Source of the DNA: an uncultured Neomegalonema sp.
Lineage (GTDB): Bacteria > Pseudomonadota > Alphaproteobacteria > Rhodobacterales > Rhodobacteraceae
Direction: 5' to 3'
NCBI GenBank assembly: GCA_938034615.1
Contig: CALHLW010000187.1
Location: 1 to 56,608 of the forward strand
DNA length: 56,608 nt
Shown here: in pieces, positions 10,400-20,527 of the stretch
How positions within the stretch are numbered: position 1 is the stretch's first letter
Layout of the letters: every line of letters begins with the position of its first letter
Notes under the pieces: generated by a model
What the model was told of the DNA's origin: nothing
Seen by the model: the letters and a program-made list of their open reading frames with translations, nothing else
Databases searched by the model: none
Made by a program: the position numbers and the translations under genes

Positions 10400-11887
10400 A
10401 TGACGATAGACCTGACGGAAGCGGCGCTTCCCCGCATTTCTGACGATGTTGGAAAACCCTCCTATGATCGCTCAAGCCTGACCCATGGTATCGTTCATAT
10501 CGGGGTCGGCAATTTCCATCGGGCGCATCAGGCCATCTATCTCGATACGCTGTTTGGTCTCGGGATCGATCACGACTGGGCGATCATCGGCGCGGGTGTC
10601 AGACCGGCGGATGTCGACATGCGCGCCGATCTGGCGACGCAGGACTGGCTGACTACGGTGGTTGAGTTGGAACCTGCCGGCCTGACCGCCCGTATCTGCG
10701 GATCGATGATCGGGTATGTCGAGCCGAGTTCGACAAACTTGATCGAGGCGCTCACCTCACCGGAAGTTCGTATCGTCTCGCTTACGGTCACGGAGGGCGG
10801 CTATTACGTCGATGCGACGACCGGCGGTTTCGCCACAGGTCATCCCGATATCGTTGCGGACATCGCCAGCCCGGATACGCCGAAAACCGTGTTCGGCATC
10901 ATCGTCGCGGCCCTCACAAAACGGCGCGAACAAGGTACGCCCGCGTTTACGATCATGTCCTGCGACAATCTTCCGGGTAATGGCCACATCGCGCAGAATG
11001 CCGTGGTGGGACTGGCCTCCGAAGTTTCAGCCGATCTGGGCAAATGGATCGACGACAATGCTTCCTTTCCTAACGGCATGGTCGATTGCATCGCTCCGGC
11101 AGCGGGTGACCGGGAGCGCGCCCTCGTAGCCGATACTTTCGGGATCAAGGACGCCCGCCCCGTCACATGCGAGCCATTTCGCCAATGGGTTCTGGAAGAC
11201 AAGTTCGTGGCCGGGCGTCCGGCGCTCGAAAAGGTCGGGGTCCAATTCGTTGCCGACGTTGCCCCCTATGAGTTGATGAAGCTGCGAATCTTGAACGCCA
11301 GCCATGCGGTGATCGCCTATCCGGCAGCGCTTCTCGGCATCCACATGGTGCATGATGCCATGGCGGACCAGCATGTTAGGGCCTTCCTGCAGACGACCGC
11401 GCAAAACGAGCTGATCCCGTCGGTACAGCCGATCCCCGGCGTGGATTTCGGGGAATATTTCGCGAATGTGGAGCGGCGGTTTTCCAATGCCGCCGTTGCC
11501 GACACGATCCCGCGCCTGTGTCAGGACGGGTCGAACCGGCAGCCGAAGTTCATCCTGCCGGTGACGGCGGAACGCCTCGCCGCCGGTCGCCCCGTTCCGG
11601 GCACCGCGCTGGAAGTTGCACTCTGGTGCCGGTACTGCGCCGGAACCGACGAAGAGGGGCGTGAAATCGCGTTGGACGATCCGATAGCGAAGGACTTGCG
11701 GGAAAGCGCCCTGCGTGCGAGGGCAAACCCGGCGGCGTTTCTGGAGATCGCCTCCGTATTCGGGCCACTCGGACAGGACGCGGAATTCCAGCGGACATTC
11801 GCGGCGGCGCTGAACAGCCTCTGGGAACATGGTGTCCGGAAAACGATCACCGCCTATGTCGAGGAGGCGAAGGCATCGTGTTCCTGA
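10400..11887 (+). CDS. mtlK: Mannitol 2-dehydrogenase-family polyol dehydrogenase
   Basis: IVHIGVGNFHRAHQAIYLDTLF, FTIMSCDNLPGNG, LKLRILNASHAVIAYPAALLG-type motif (KLRILNASHAVIAYPAALLGI) of the mannitol dehydrogenase family. Confidence 0.92.
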   Translation: MTIDLTEAALPRISDDVGKPSYDRSSLTHGIVHIGVGNFHRAHQAIYLDTLFGLGIDHDWAIIGAGVRPADVDMRADLATQDWLTTVVELEPAGLTARICGSMIGYVEPSSTNLIEALTSPEVRIVSLTVTEGGYYVDATTGGFATGHPDIVADIASPDTPKTVFGIIVAALTKRREQGTPAFTIMSCDNLPGNGHIAQNAVVGLASEVSADLGKWIDDNASFPNGMVDCIAPAAGDRERALVADTFGIKDARPVTCEPFRQWVLEDKFVAGRPALEKVGVQFVADVAPYELMKLRILNASHAVIAYPAALLGIHMVHDAMADQHVRAFLQTTAQNELIPSVQPIPGVDFGEYFANVERRFSNAAVADTIPRLCQDGSNRQPKFILPVTAERLAAGRPVPGTALEVALWCRYCAGTDEEGREIALDDPIAKDLRESALRARANPAAFLEIASVFGPLGQDAEFQRTFAAALNSLWEHGVRKTITAYVEEAKASCS

Positions 11888-12825
11888 TCTGCGGCGAAGC
11901 ACTCTACGATTTCTTTCTGGCCAAACAGGGCGAGCGGGGCGATCTCGGTTTCGATGCGCGTCCAGGCGGATCGCCGTTTAACGTCGCCATCGGCATGGAG
12001 CGTCTCGGCGGCTCCGCAGCCCTGCTGACGGGCCTTTCGGACGACATGCTCGGCGCCCGGTTATCCGCCGTCTTACAGGCCGAAGGGGTGAAGACCGGGT
12101 ATCTGGTCGGAACCGGTCGGCGCACGACGCTCAGTCTGGTCGGGGTCGATGAGGCGGGTGGCCCTTCCTATGCTTTCTATGGGGTCGGGTCGGCCGATTG
12201 CAGCCTTACCGAAGCGGACTTGCCCGAAATCGGCGCTGAAGTTCGCGGGCTGCATTTCGGTTCCTACTCCATTGCCGTGAACCCGGTTGCGGATGCTTTC
12301 GCGGCGCTTGCCACGAGCGAGGCCGGACGCTTCATGTCGCTAGACCCCAATGTGCGCCCGACGATCGAGCCTGACATGGGAGTCTGGCGGGGGCGGATCG
12401 AGGCGATGCTCCGTGTCGCCGATCTGGTCAAGGTCAGCGACGAGGATCTCGCGGCCCTCTTCCCCGATACCGATCCCCTCGACGTGATCCGCGACTGGTC
12501 GCGACGCAATCCGGCCATGGTCGTGTTGACGAAAGGCGGGTCGGAAGTCGTGGCGATGCGTGGCGACGATATCGTTCAGTGGAAACCCCGGCCCGTCGAG
12601 GTGGTCGATACCGTCGGCGCCGGCGATACCTTCATGGCTGCCTTGCTCACGATCATGGGCAAACAAGAGGAACCCGCGCGCCATCTCGCTGAAATGGACG
12701 CCGGGGAAATCGGAGACATGCTTCGCTTTGCCGCGACGGCGGCAGGGATCACCTGTAGCCGCCGTGGCGCGGACCTGCCCAGCCACGACGATGTCATGAG
12801 CCGCCTGCCGGACCACCCCGGATGA
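11878..12825 (+). CDS. PfkB-family carbohydrate kinase (probable fructokinase)
   Basis: GTG start overlapping mtlK; ARPGGSPFNVAIGMERLGG and VDTVGAGDTFMAALL signatures. Confidence 0.88.
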   Translation: MFLICGEALYDFFLAKQGERGDLGFDARPGGSPFNVAIGMERLGGSAALLTGLSDDMLGARLSAVLQAEGVKTGYLVGTGRRTTLSLVGVDEAGGPSYAFYGVGSADCSLTEADLPEIGAEVRGLHFGSYSIAVNPVADAFAALATSEAGRFMSLDPNVRPTIEPDMGVWRGRIEAMLRVADLVKVSDEDLAALFPDTDPLDVIRDWSRRNPAMVVLTKGGSEVVAMRGDDIVQWKPRPVEVVDTVGAGDTFMAALLTIMGKQEEPARHLAEMDAGEIGDMLRFAATAAGITCSRRGADLPSHDDVMSRLPDHPG

Positions 12826-12883
12826 CTGCGCGCATCATTACGGTCGAACTGTTTGATTCGGTCGTCTTCAGGGAGGATACGGG

Positions 12884-14476
12884 ATGATGGCACCATTCCG
12901 GGAACTCGATCCACATGTCGCAAGGTTGCGGGCAACGAGCCTGCGTGCGCTCTTTGCAGACGATGCAGCACGGTTCGATCGGTTCACAATGCGGTTGGAC
13001 GATCTTCTGATCGATTATTCGAAAGAGAAGGTCGATGCAGCGGCGCTCGATGCACTGGTCGCGCTGGCGCGTGAGGCGGGGGTGGAAGACGCACGGGAAG
13101 CGATGGTCTCAGGCGAGAACTGGAATCTGACTGAAGGCCGGGCGGCCCTGCATATGGCCCTGCGCGGCGGTGCGGACGCCCCAGCGAGCGACGACGTGAC
13201 CGGAACCCTCGACCGTATGCTCGCCTTTGCGGAAGACGTGCGCGAGGGTCGCTATGCTGCCAGCGCCGGGAATTTTACCGACATCGTGAATATCGGCATC
13301 GGCGGCTCCGATCTCGGCCCCGTCATGGTCGCCCGTGCGCTGGAGCCGGATTGCGACGGCCCACGCCTGCATTTCGTTTCCAATGTCGATCCGGGGCATC
13401 TGACCGACACGGTCAAATTCCTCGATCCGACCCGCACCCTCGTCATCCTCGCCTCGAAGACGTTCAAGACGATGGAAACAATGATGAATGCCCGCGCCGC
13501 CAGCGATTGGTTGCGCGCCGCCGTTGGGGAGGAGGCAGGCCGTCACATGGCCGCTGTATCGACCAATATCGAGGGCGCGGCGGCATTCGGCATTGAGGAA
13601 AACCGCGTCTTCGGGTTCTGGGACTGGGTGGGGGGCCGTTACTCGATCTGGTCTGCCATCGGCCTGCCCGTCGCGATAGGCATCGGCGCGCAGGATTTCC
13701 GCGTGTTCCTGCGCGGTGCAGCGACGATGGACCAGCATTTCCGCGATGCACCACTCGACAAGAATCTGCCCGTCATCCTCGCCCTGCTCGGCATCTGGCG
13801 GCGCAACGGAATGGGCTGGCCCACGGTCGCGTTGATCCCCTATGACCAGCGCCTCGAACGCTTTCCAGCCTACGTTCAGCAACTCGATATGGAAAGCAAC
13901 GGCAAGCAAGTCGGCCGGGGCGGCGACCCCGTGGATACGGCGACCGGCCCGGTAATCTGGGGCGAACCGGGTACGAACGCGCAGCATTCGTTCTTCCAGT
14001 TGCTGCATCAGGGCACCGATATCGTGCCCGTCGATTTCATCGCCGCCGCCGAATCCCGCGATGGCCCGGACGAACGACATATCGCCCTCCTCGCGAATTG
14101 TCTGGCGCAGGGTCAGGCGCTCGCATTCGGGCGTACGGAAGACGAGGTGCAGGCGAAGATGGCGGAGAAACACGGCGACCCGGATGAAATCGGGCGTCTC
14201 GCGCCGCACCGCACCTTTCCGGGCGACCGCCCATCCACGACGATCCTGCATCGCCGCCTTGATCCGTTCACGTTGGGCAGGCTTGTCGCCCTCTACGAGC
14301 ACAAGGTTTTCGTCCAGGGCGTGATCTGGGGGATCAACAGTTTCGACCAGTGGGGCGTCGAACTCGGCAAGGAACTGGCAAGCGGATTGCTGCCTGTCCT
14401 AAAGGGCGATACGACCCCCTCGCTCGATGTCTCTACTGCCGGACTCGTGGCAGCGCTGAAGGAGATGTCTTCATGA
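12884..14476 (+). CDS. pgi: Glucose-6-phosphate isomerase
   Basis: NIGIGGSDLGPVM, SKTFKTMETMMNA, DWVGGRYSIWSAIGLPVAI, QQLDMESNGK, GEPGTNAQHSFFQLLHQG. Confidence 0.97.
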   Translation: MMAPFRELDPHVARLRATSLRALFADDAARFDRFTMRLDDLLIDYSKEKVDAAALDALVALAREAGVEDAREAMVSGENWNLTEGRAALHMALRGGADAPASDDVTGTLDRMLAFAEDVREGRYAASAGNFTDIVNIGIGGSDLGPVMVARALEPDCDGPRLHFVSNVDPGHLTDTVKFLDPTRTLVILASKTFKTMETMMNARAASDWLRAAVGEEAGRHMAAVSTNIEGAAAFGIEENRVFGFWDWVGGRYSIWSAIGLPVAIGIGAQDFRVFLRGAATMDQHFRDAPLDKNLPVILALLGIWRRNGMGWPTVALIPYDQRLERFPAYVQQLDMESNGKQVGRGGDPVDTATGPVIWGEPGTNAQHSFFQLLHQGTDIVPVDFIAAAESRDGPDERHIALLANCLAQGQALAFGRTEDEVQAKMAEKHGDPDEIGRLAPHRTFPGDRPSTTILHRRLDPFTLGRLVALYEHKVFVQGVIWGINSFDQWGVELGKELASGLLPVLKGDTTPSLDVSTAGLVAALKEMSS

Positions 14477-14589
14477 CCGCGATACCTGTCGCTGAAGTCT
14501 GCCGTCTCGCTCCTGTTGTTTCGGCCTTCGCCCTCAGAACCTGAAGACCCGTTTCGGGTCATCGATCCAGTTTAGAAGAAGATAACCAT

Positions 14590-16989
14590 ATGCCTTTCGA
14601 CTCTTCCGTCCAGATCGACGAGGCCGCCCTCAAGGGCGAAATCGTTCGTCATCTCAACTACTCGCTCGGCAAGGACGAGGCCAATGCGTCGCTCTATGAC
14701 TGGCGGGTCGCGTTGTCCCTCGCGCTACGCGATCTGGTCGTCGCTCCGTGGTTCGAAAGCACGCGCCGGACATGCGACGCGAAGGCGAAGAGGGTCTATT
14801 ATCTGTCGATGGAGTTCCTGATCGGTCGCCTCGTCGAGGATGTCGCGATCAATCTGCGCGTCGAGAAAGTCGCCGAAGCGGCGATGACAGCGCTGGGTCA
14901 GGACTATGCCGCAGTGGTCGCGAACGAGCCGGATGCGGCGCTCGGCAATGGCGGATTGGGTCGCCTTGCCGCCTGCTTCCTCGACAGTCTTTCTACGCTC
15001 GGGATCCCTGCTTATGGCTATGGCATCCGTTATGAACACGGCCTCTTCGAACAGGATTTCGAGGATGGGCGACAGATCGAAACGGCGGAGAACTGGCTGG
15101 CTCAGCGCCATGTCTGGGAGTTCGAGCGCCCCGAAGTCACATACGAGATCGGTTTCGGTGGCTATGTCAGCGAGAGTAAAGGCAAGGCCGTGTGGCATCC
15201 GGGTGAGACGGTCATTGCGTCTGCCTATGATACGCCCATCGTGGGCTGGCAGGGGAAATGGGCGAATACCCTGCGCCTCTGGGCCGCGAAGCCGACTCGC
15301 ATCTTCGATCTGGAGAGTTTCAACCGGGGCGACTATATGGCTGCGAGCGAGCCGGAAACCCTCGCCCGGACGATCAGCCGCGTCCTCTACCCCGACGATA
15401 CCACCGATATCGGCAAGGAATTGCGGCTGAAGCAGGAATACTTCTTCACCGCTGCCTCCATTCAGGATCTGCTGCGGCGGTTCCTATCCGAAGGCCACCA
15501 CCTGCGCGATCTGCCCGACCATGTGGCGATCCAGCTCAACGATACCCATCCCGCAATCGCGGGGCCGGAACTGGTGCGCCTGCTCGCCGATGAACACGGG
15601 CTGCCGATCAGTGAAGCGATCACCATCGCACGCGGTTCGCTTGCCTACACAAACCATACCTTGCTGCCGGAGGCGCTGGAGCGGTGGCCGGAAGACTTGT
15701 TCTCCCGCATCCTGCCCCGGCATCATCGGATCATTGAACTGATCCAGGATGCCCATCTCGCGGCAACCGACGGAACGGTCACGATCATCGAAGACGACTC
15801 GGTCAAGATGGGCGAACTGGCATTCGTCATGGCGCATAACGTCAACGGCGTCTCGGCCCTGCACACTGAACTGGTCAAGGAAACGGTGTTTTCCGACCTG
15901 CACCGCGCGTATCCCGAGCGCATCCTCAACCAGACGAACGGCATCACGCCGCGCCGTTGGCTCTACTCGTGCAATCCGCCGCTGCGCGACCTGATCGACG
16001 AGACCATCGGCACCGCATGGCCAGATGATCTGGAACAGTTGGAGAAACTGGTCCCGTTCGCCGAGGATGCCGCATTCCAGGCGAAATTCCGCGATGCGAA
16101 GACGCAGAATAAGCAACGCCTTGCCGCATGGTTGAAGGAGCGGAACGGGATCATCATCGACCCCGCTGCTATGTTCGATATCCAGATCAAGCGCGTCCAT
16201 GAGTACAAGCGTCAGCTCATGAATATACTGGAGACGGTCGCGCTGTGGAACGATATCCGTGACAATCCGAAGGGCGACTTGACGCCGCGCATAAAGTTCT
16301 TCGGTGGCAAGGCGGCACCGGGATATTTCGTCGCGAAAGAGATCATCCATCTCATCAATGACGTCGCGACGATGATCAACGCCGACCCGGTGACCCGAGA
16401 CCTGCTGCAAGTCGTCTATCCCGCCAACTATAATGTCACGATGGCAGAAATCCTGATCCCCGCCGCCGATCTGTCGGAACAGATTTCCACCGCCGGGAAG
16501 GAAGCCTCCGGCACCGGCAATATGAAATTCGCCCTGAACGGTGCGCCGACCATCGGCACGCTGGATGGCGCGAATGTGGAGATCCGGGATCGTGTGGGTG
16601 CCGAGAACTTCTTCCTGTTCGGCATGACCGCCGCAGAGGTTGTGGCTCGCCGGAAAGAACCCGATTTTGCCCGCAAAGCCATCGAGGCCAGCCCGAAACT
16701 GTCCCGTGTTCTCGACCAGATCGCGACCGGCACGTTCTCGCCGGATGACCGGCGTCGGTATGCGCCGCTCGTCACCCGTCTCTACGAGCACGACTACTTC
16801 CTCGTGACCTGCGATTTCGACAGTTACTTCGACGCACAGCGCGATGTCGATGCCGCGTATCGCCAGACCGAAGACTGGACCCGCATGGCAATCTTCAATA
16901 CGGCGCGCGTCGGGTGGTTTTCTTCGGATCGCACGATTGCCGGATATGCGAACGACATCTGGGGGGCCGCCCCCATGCTGCACACCTGA
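14590..16989 (+). CDS. glgP: Glycogen/starch/alpha-glucan phosphorylase
   Basis: VYYLSMEFLIGRL, ALGNGGLGRLAACFLDS, EASGTGNMKFALNGAPTIGTLDGANVEI (PLP site). Confidence 0.97.
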   Translation: MPFDSSVQIDEAALKGEIVRHLNYSLGKDEANASLYDWRVALSLALRDLVVAPWFESTRRTCDAKAKRVYYLSMEFLIGRLVEDVAINLRVEKVAEAAMTALGQDYAAVVANEPDAALGNGGLGRLAACFLDSLSTLGIPAYGYGIRYEHGLFEQDFEDGRQIETAENWLAQRHVWEFERPEVTYEIGFGGYVSESKGKAVWHPGETVIASAYDTPIVGWQGKWANTLRLWAAKPTRIFDLESFNRGDYMAASEPETLARTISRVLYPDDTTDIGKELRLKQEYFFTAASIQDLLRRFLSEGHHLRDLPDHVAIQLNDTHPAIAGPELVRLLADEHGLPISEAITIARGSLAYTNHTLLPEALERWPEDLFSRILPRHHRIIELIQDAHLAATDGTVTIIEDDSVKMGELAFVMAHNVNGVSALHTELVKETVFSDLHRAYPERILNQTNGITPRRWLYSCNPPLRDLIDETIGTAWPDDLEQLEKLVPFAEDAAFQAKFRDAKTQNKQRLAAWLKERNGIIIDPAAMFDIQIKRVHEYKRQLMNILETVALWNDIRDNPKGDLTPRIKFFGGKAAPGYFVAKEIIHLINDVATMINADPVTRDLLQVVYPANYNVTMAEILIPAADLSEQISTAGKEASGTGNMKFALNGAPTIGTLDGANVEIRDRVGAENFFLFGMTAAEVVARRKEPDFARKAIEASPKLSRVLDQIATGTFSPDDRRRYAPLVTRLYEHDYFLVTCDFDSYFDAQRDVDAAYRQTEDWTRMAIFNTARVGWFSSDRTIAGYANDIWGAAPMLHT

Positions 16990-17025
16990 CCGATTGTACC
17001 CGTAACCTCACCCCGAGGAGATACG

Positions 17026-19227
17026 ATGACGACGATCCGACCCCACGACGCCCGAGAGATCATCTCCGGCACCCACGGCGATCCGTTTTCCGTACTGGGG
17101 ATGCACGAGAATACGCAGGGCGTGTCGGTGCAGGCTTTCATGCCTGGGGCTTCCGGTATCGACGTGCTCGATCCCGAGACCGGCAAGCCGGTGGCATCGT
17201 TGTCGCCGGTGCCGGATGCCGACGGGTTGTTCGCGGGGGATATCGCCGGTCGCACAGGCCGCTTCCCTTACCGGCTCGGCTTCCGACGGGACGGGCATGA
17301 ATGGGTTGCCGACGATGCCTATCGCTTTGGTCCCGTCCTCGGCGACCTCGACGAGCATCTGATCGGCGAAGGCGCGCATCTGCGTTTGTGGGATGTACTC
17401 GGTGCCCATGTCCTTACGCATGAGGGTGTTGCCGGGACGCATTTCGCGGTCTGGGCGCCCAATGCGCGCCGAGTTTCGGTGGTCGGTGATTTTAACGGTT
17501 GGGATGGCCGGCAGCACCCGATGCGACGGCGCGGCGCGACGGGGGTCTGGGAAATTTTCATGCCCGGTATCGGCGAGGGCGAAGCGTACAAGTTCGAGGT
17601 GCTGGACGCGCACGGCAGCCTGTTGCCGCAAAAGGCCGACCCCTTCGGGTTCGGGGCCGAGCATCCACCGAAGACGGCCTCGGTCGTGCGCGCGCTGCGC
17701 GGCCATGACTGGGCCGATGGCGGCTGGATGGCTAAACGCGAGGCGCTGCATCGGATCGACCAGCCGATTTCGGTCTACGAAGTGCATCTGGGGTCGTGGA
17801 AGCGCGTGCCGGAGGACGGGGGTCGTCCCCTTTCTTATCACGAACACGCGCAGCAGCTTGTCGGCTACGTCAAGGACATGGGCTTCACGCATATCGAGCT
17901 GATGCCCGTCTCTGAATTTCCCTTTGACGGGTCGTGGGGGTATCAGCCCGTTGGCCTCTATGCGCCGACGATCCGGCACGGCACTCTCGAAGAATTCCGG
18001 GCCTTCGTCGAAGCGTGTCACGCGGCGGAGATCGGGCTGATCCTCGACTGGGTGCCGGGGCATTTCCCTGAAGATCTACATGGGCTGGGTCTGTTTGACG
18101 GCACGCCCCTCTACGAACATGCCGACCGGCGCGAGGGGTTCCACCCCGACTGGAACACGCTAGTCTACAATTACGGACGGCGGGAGGTCGCCAACTACCT
18201 GATCGCCAACGCGGTCTATTGGTTCCGGGAACATCACGTCGACGGTCTGCGAGTGGATGCCGTGGCGTCGATGCTGTACCGCGATTATTCGCGCAAGGAT
18301 GGCGAATGGGTGCCGAACGTCCATGGCGGACGCGAAAATCTGGAGGCCATCGCCTTCCTGCAACGCACCAACGAGGCGGTCTATGCCGACACGCCGGGGA
18401 TCATGACCATCGCCGAGGAATCGACGGCCTTTCCGGGGGTTTCGACTCCCACGGATGCCGGGGGTTTGGGCTTCGGGTTCAAATGGAACATGGGCTGGAT
18501 GAACGACACCCTGTCCTATATGGCCGAAGACCCGATCAACCGGAAATACCATCACTCGAAGATGACGTTCGGCCTGCACTACGCTTTCTCGGAAAACTTC
18601 ATCCTGCCGCTCAGCCATGACGAAGTCGTCCATGGCAAAGGCTCGATCCTTGACAAGATGCCGGGGGGCGGCGACGAGAAATTCGCCAACCTGCGCGCCT
18701 ATTACGGGTTTATGTGGGGCCACCCCGGCAAGAAGTTGCAATTCATGGGCAACGAGATTGCCCAAGGGGCGGAGTGGGACCACGATTCCAGCATCGACTG
18801 GCATCTGCTGGATCATCTGGCTCATAGGGGCGTGCAGTCGCTCATCCGCGACCTCAACGCGCTCTATCGTGCGACTCCGGCGCTCTATCAGCAGGATTGC
18901 AAGCCCAGCGGGTTCGAATGGATCGAGGAGAACGCCGCTGAGGAATCGCTGTTCGCATGGGTCCGCCATGCGGTGGATGGCTCGCCCCCCGTGCTCGTCG
19001 TCTCGAACTTCACGCCGGTAGAACGACGGAATCGCCGTATCGGCGTCCCCACCAGCGGCCACTGGATCGAACGGTTGAATACCGATGCGTCGGAATATGG
19101 CGGCGGAGGCCGGGGCAATCTCGGCGGCAAGGACAGTGAGGAAATCGCTGCATCGGGGCGGGCGCACTCCATCCTGATCACACTGCCGCCGCTCTCGACA
19201 CTGTTTTTCGAACTGAGACGGGACTGA
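17026..19227 (+). CDS. glgB: 1,4-alpha-glucan branching enzyme
   Basis: THFAVWAPNARRVSVVGDFNGWDGRQHPM, DGLRVDAVASMLY, GNEIAQGAEWDHDSSIDWHLL. Confidence 0.97.
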   Translation: MTTIRPHDAREIISGTHGDPFSVLGMHENTQGVSVQAFMPGASGIDVLDPETGKPVASLSPVPDADGLFAGDIAGRTGRFPYRLGFRRDGHEWVADDAYRFGPVLGDLDEHLIGEGAHLRLWDVLGAHVLTHEGVAGTHFAVWAPNARRVSVVGDFNGWDGRQHPMRRRGATGVWEIFMPGIGEGEAYKFEVLDAHGSLLPQKADPFGFGAEHPPKTASVVRALRGHDWADGGWMAKREALHRIDQPISVYEVHLGSWKRVPEDGGRPLSYHEHAQQLVGYVKDMGFTHIELMPVSEFPFDGSWGYQPVGLYAPTIRHGTLEEFRAFVEACHAAEIGLILDWVPGHFPEDLHGLGLFDGTPLYEHADRREGFHPDWNTLVYNYGRREVANYLIANAVYWFREHHVDGLRVDAVASMLYRDYSRKDGEWVPNVHGGRENLEAIAFLQRTNEAVYADTPGIMTIAEESTAFPGVSTPTDAGGLGFGFKWNMGWMNDTLSYMAEDPINRKYHHSKMTFGLHYAFSENFILPLSHDEVVHGKGSILDKMPGGGDEKFANLRAYYGFMWGHPGKKLQFMGNEIAQGAEWDHDSSIDWHLLDHLAHRGVQSLIRDLNALYRATPALYQQDCKPSGFEWIEENAAEESLFAWVRHAVDGSPPVLVVSNFTPVERRNRRIGVPTSGHWIERLNTDASEYGGGGRGNLGGKDSEEIAASGRAHSILITLPPLSTLFFELRRD

Positions 19228-19266
19228 AATCCGCAGAATACATATGACAATGGGGAGGGATACGTC

Positions 19267-20523
19267 ATGAAAAGACAGAACCAGAGGCTCGCGCAGCAAA
19301 CGATGGCCTTCGTTCTCGCGGGCGGTCGGGGCAGCCGGTTGCAGGAACTGACCGACAAACGCGCGAAACCGGCGGTTTATTTCGGGGGCAAGTGCCGGAT
19401 CATCGACTTCGCGCTGTCCAATGCCGTTAACTCCGGCATTCGGCGCATCAGTGTAGCGACCCAATACAAGGCGCATAGCCTCATCCGTCACCTACAGCGG
19501 GGCTGGAGCTTCTTTCGGGCAGAACGAAACGAGTTCCTCGACATCATCCCGGCGTCGCAGCAGTTGAATGAAACCAACTGGTATATGGGCACGGCAGATG
19601 CCGTGAACCAGAATATCGAGATCATCGAGAGCTATGGTCCGAAATTCATTCTCGTGCTAGCCGGGGACCACGTCTACAAGCAAGATTATTCACTGATGAT
19701 CGAGCACCACGTGGAAAGCGGCGCAGATGTGACCGTTGGCTGCGTCGAGGTGCCCCGCGAAGAGGCATCGGCCTTCGGGGTGATGCATGTGGATGAAAAC
19801 GACAAGATCATCGACTTTCTCGAAAAGCCCAGCGATCCTCCCCCTATGCCCGGACATCCCGATCAGGCGCTGGCCAGCATGGGCATTTATGTCTTCGATG
19901 CGGAATTCTTGTACGATCTGCTCCGCAAGGATGCCGACAATCCTGACTCGAAGCATGATTTCGGTGGCGATCTGATCCCGCACGTCGTCGAGAATGGTAC
20001 GGCAATCGCCCACCCGTTCAGCCGCTCCTGCGTTCGCAGCGGCATCGAAGAACAAGCCTACTGGCGTGACGTGGGCACGGTCGATGCCTTCTGGCAGGCC
20101 AATATCGATCTCACCGATTTCACGCCGGAACTCGATCTCTATGACACGGAATGGCCGATCTGGACGTATTCCGAGCAGACACCGCCCGCGAAGTTCATCC
20201 ATAACGAGGAGGGTCGACGCGGTTCCGCCGTCTCTTCGATGGTGTCTGGCGGCTGCATCATTTCCGGGTCACAACTCGACCAGTGCCTTCTCTACACGGG
20301 CGTCCGCACCCATTCCTACGCCTCACTCAAAGGCGTCATCGCCATGCCCCATGTCGATATCGGTCGCAAGGCGAAGCTGACCAACGTGGTCATCGACCGG
20401 GGCGTGAAAATTCCCGAAGGGATGGTCGTCGGGGAAGACCCGGAACTTGATGCAAAGCGGTTCCGGCGGACGGAGGGGGGCGTGTGCCTTATCACCGAGG
20501 CGATGATAGAAAAGCTGGGTTGA
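19267..20523 (+). CDS. glgC: Glucose-1-phosphate adenylyltransferase
   Basis: [51 protein letters not shown]-type motif [15 protein letters not shown]. Confidence 0.97.
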   Translation: MKRQNQRLAQQTMAFVLAGGRGSRLQELTDKRAKPAVYFGGKCRIIDFALSNAVNSGIRRISVATQYKAHSLIRHLQRGWSFFRAERNEFLDIIPASQQLNETNWYMGTADAVNQNIEIIESYGPKFILVLAGDHVYKQDYSLMIEHHVESGADVTVGCVEVPREEASAFGVMHVDENDKIIDFLEKPSDPPPMPGHPDQALASMGIYVFDAEFLYDLLRKDADNPDSKHDFGGDLIPHVVENGTAIAHPFSRSCVRSGIEEQAYWRDVGTVDAFWQANIDLTDFTPELDLYDTEWPIWTYSEQTPPAKFIHNEEGRRGSAVSSMVSGGCIISGSQLDQCLLYTGVRTHSYASLKGVIAMPHVDIGRKAKLTNVVIDRGVKIPEGMVVGEDPELDAKRFRRTEGGVCLITEAMIEKLG

Positions 20524-20527
20524 CGCG

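Noticed and set aside
15484-16983. 499-aa reverse-strand ORF opposite glgP, and similar antisense ORFs (e.g. 1856-3070, 13109-14302, 18160-19491, 24597-25808, 25928-27157)
   Set aside because: Typical shadow ORFs of GC-rich genes; Arg/His/Asp-rich translations with no recognisable domain opposite well-supported genes.
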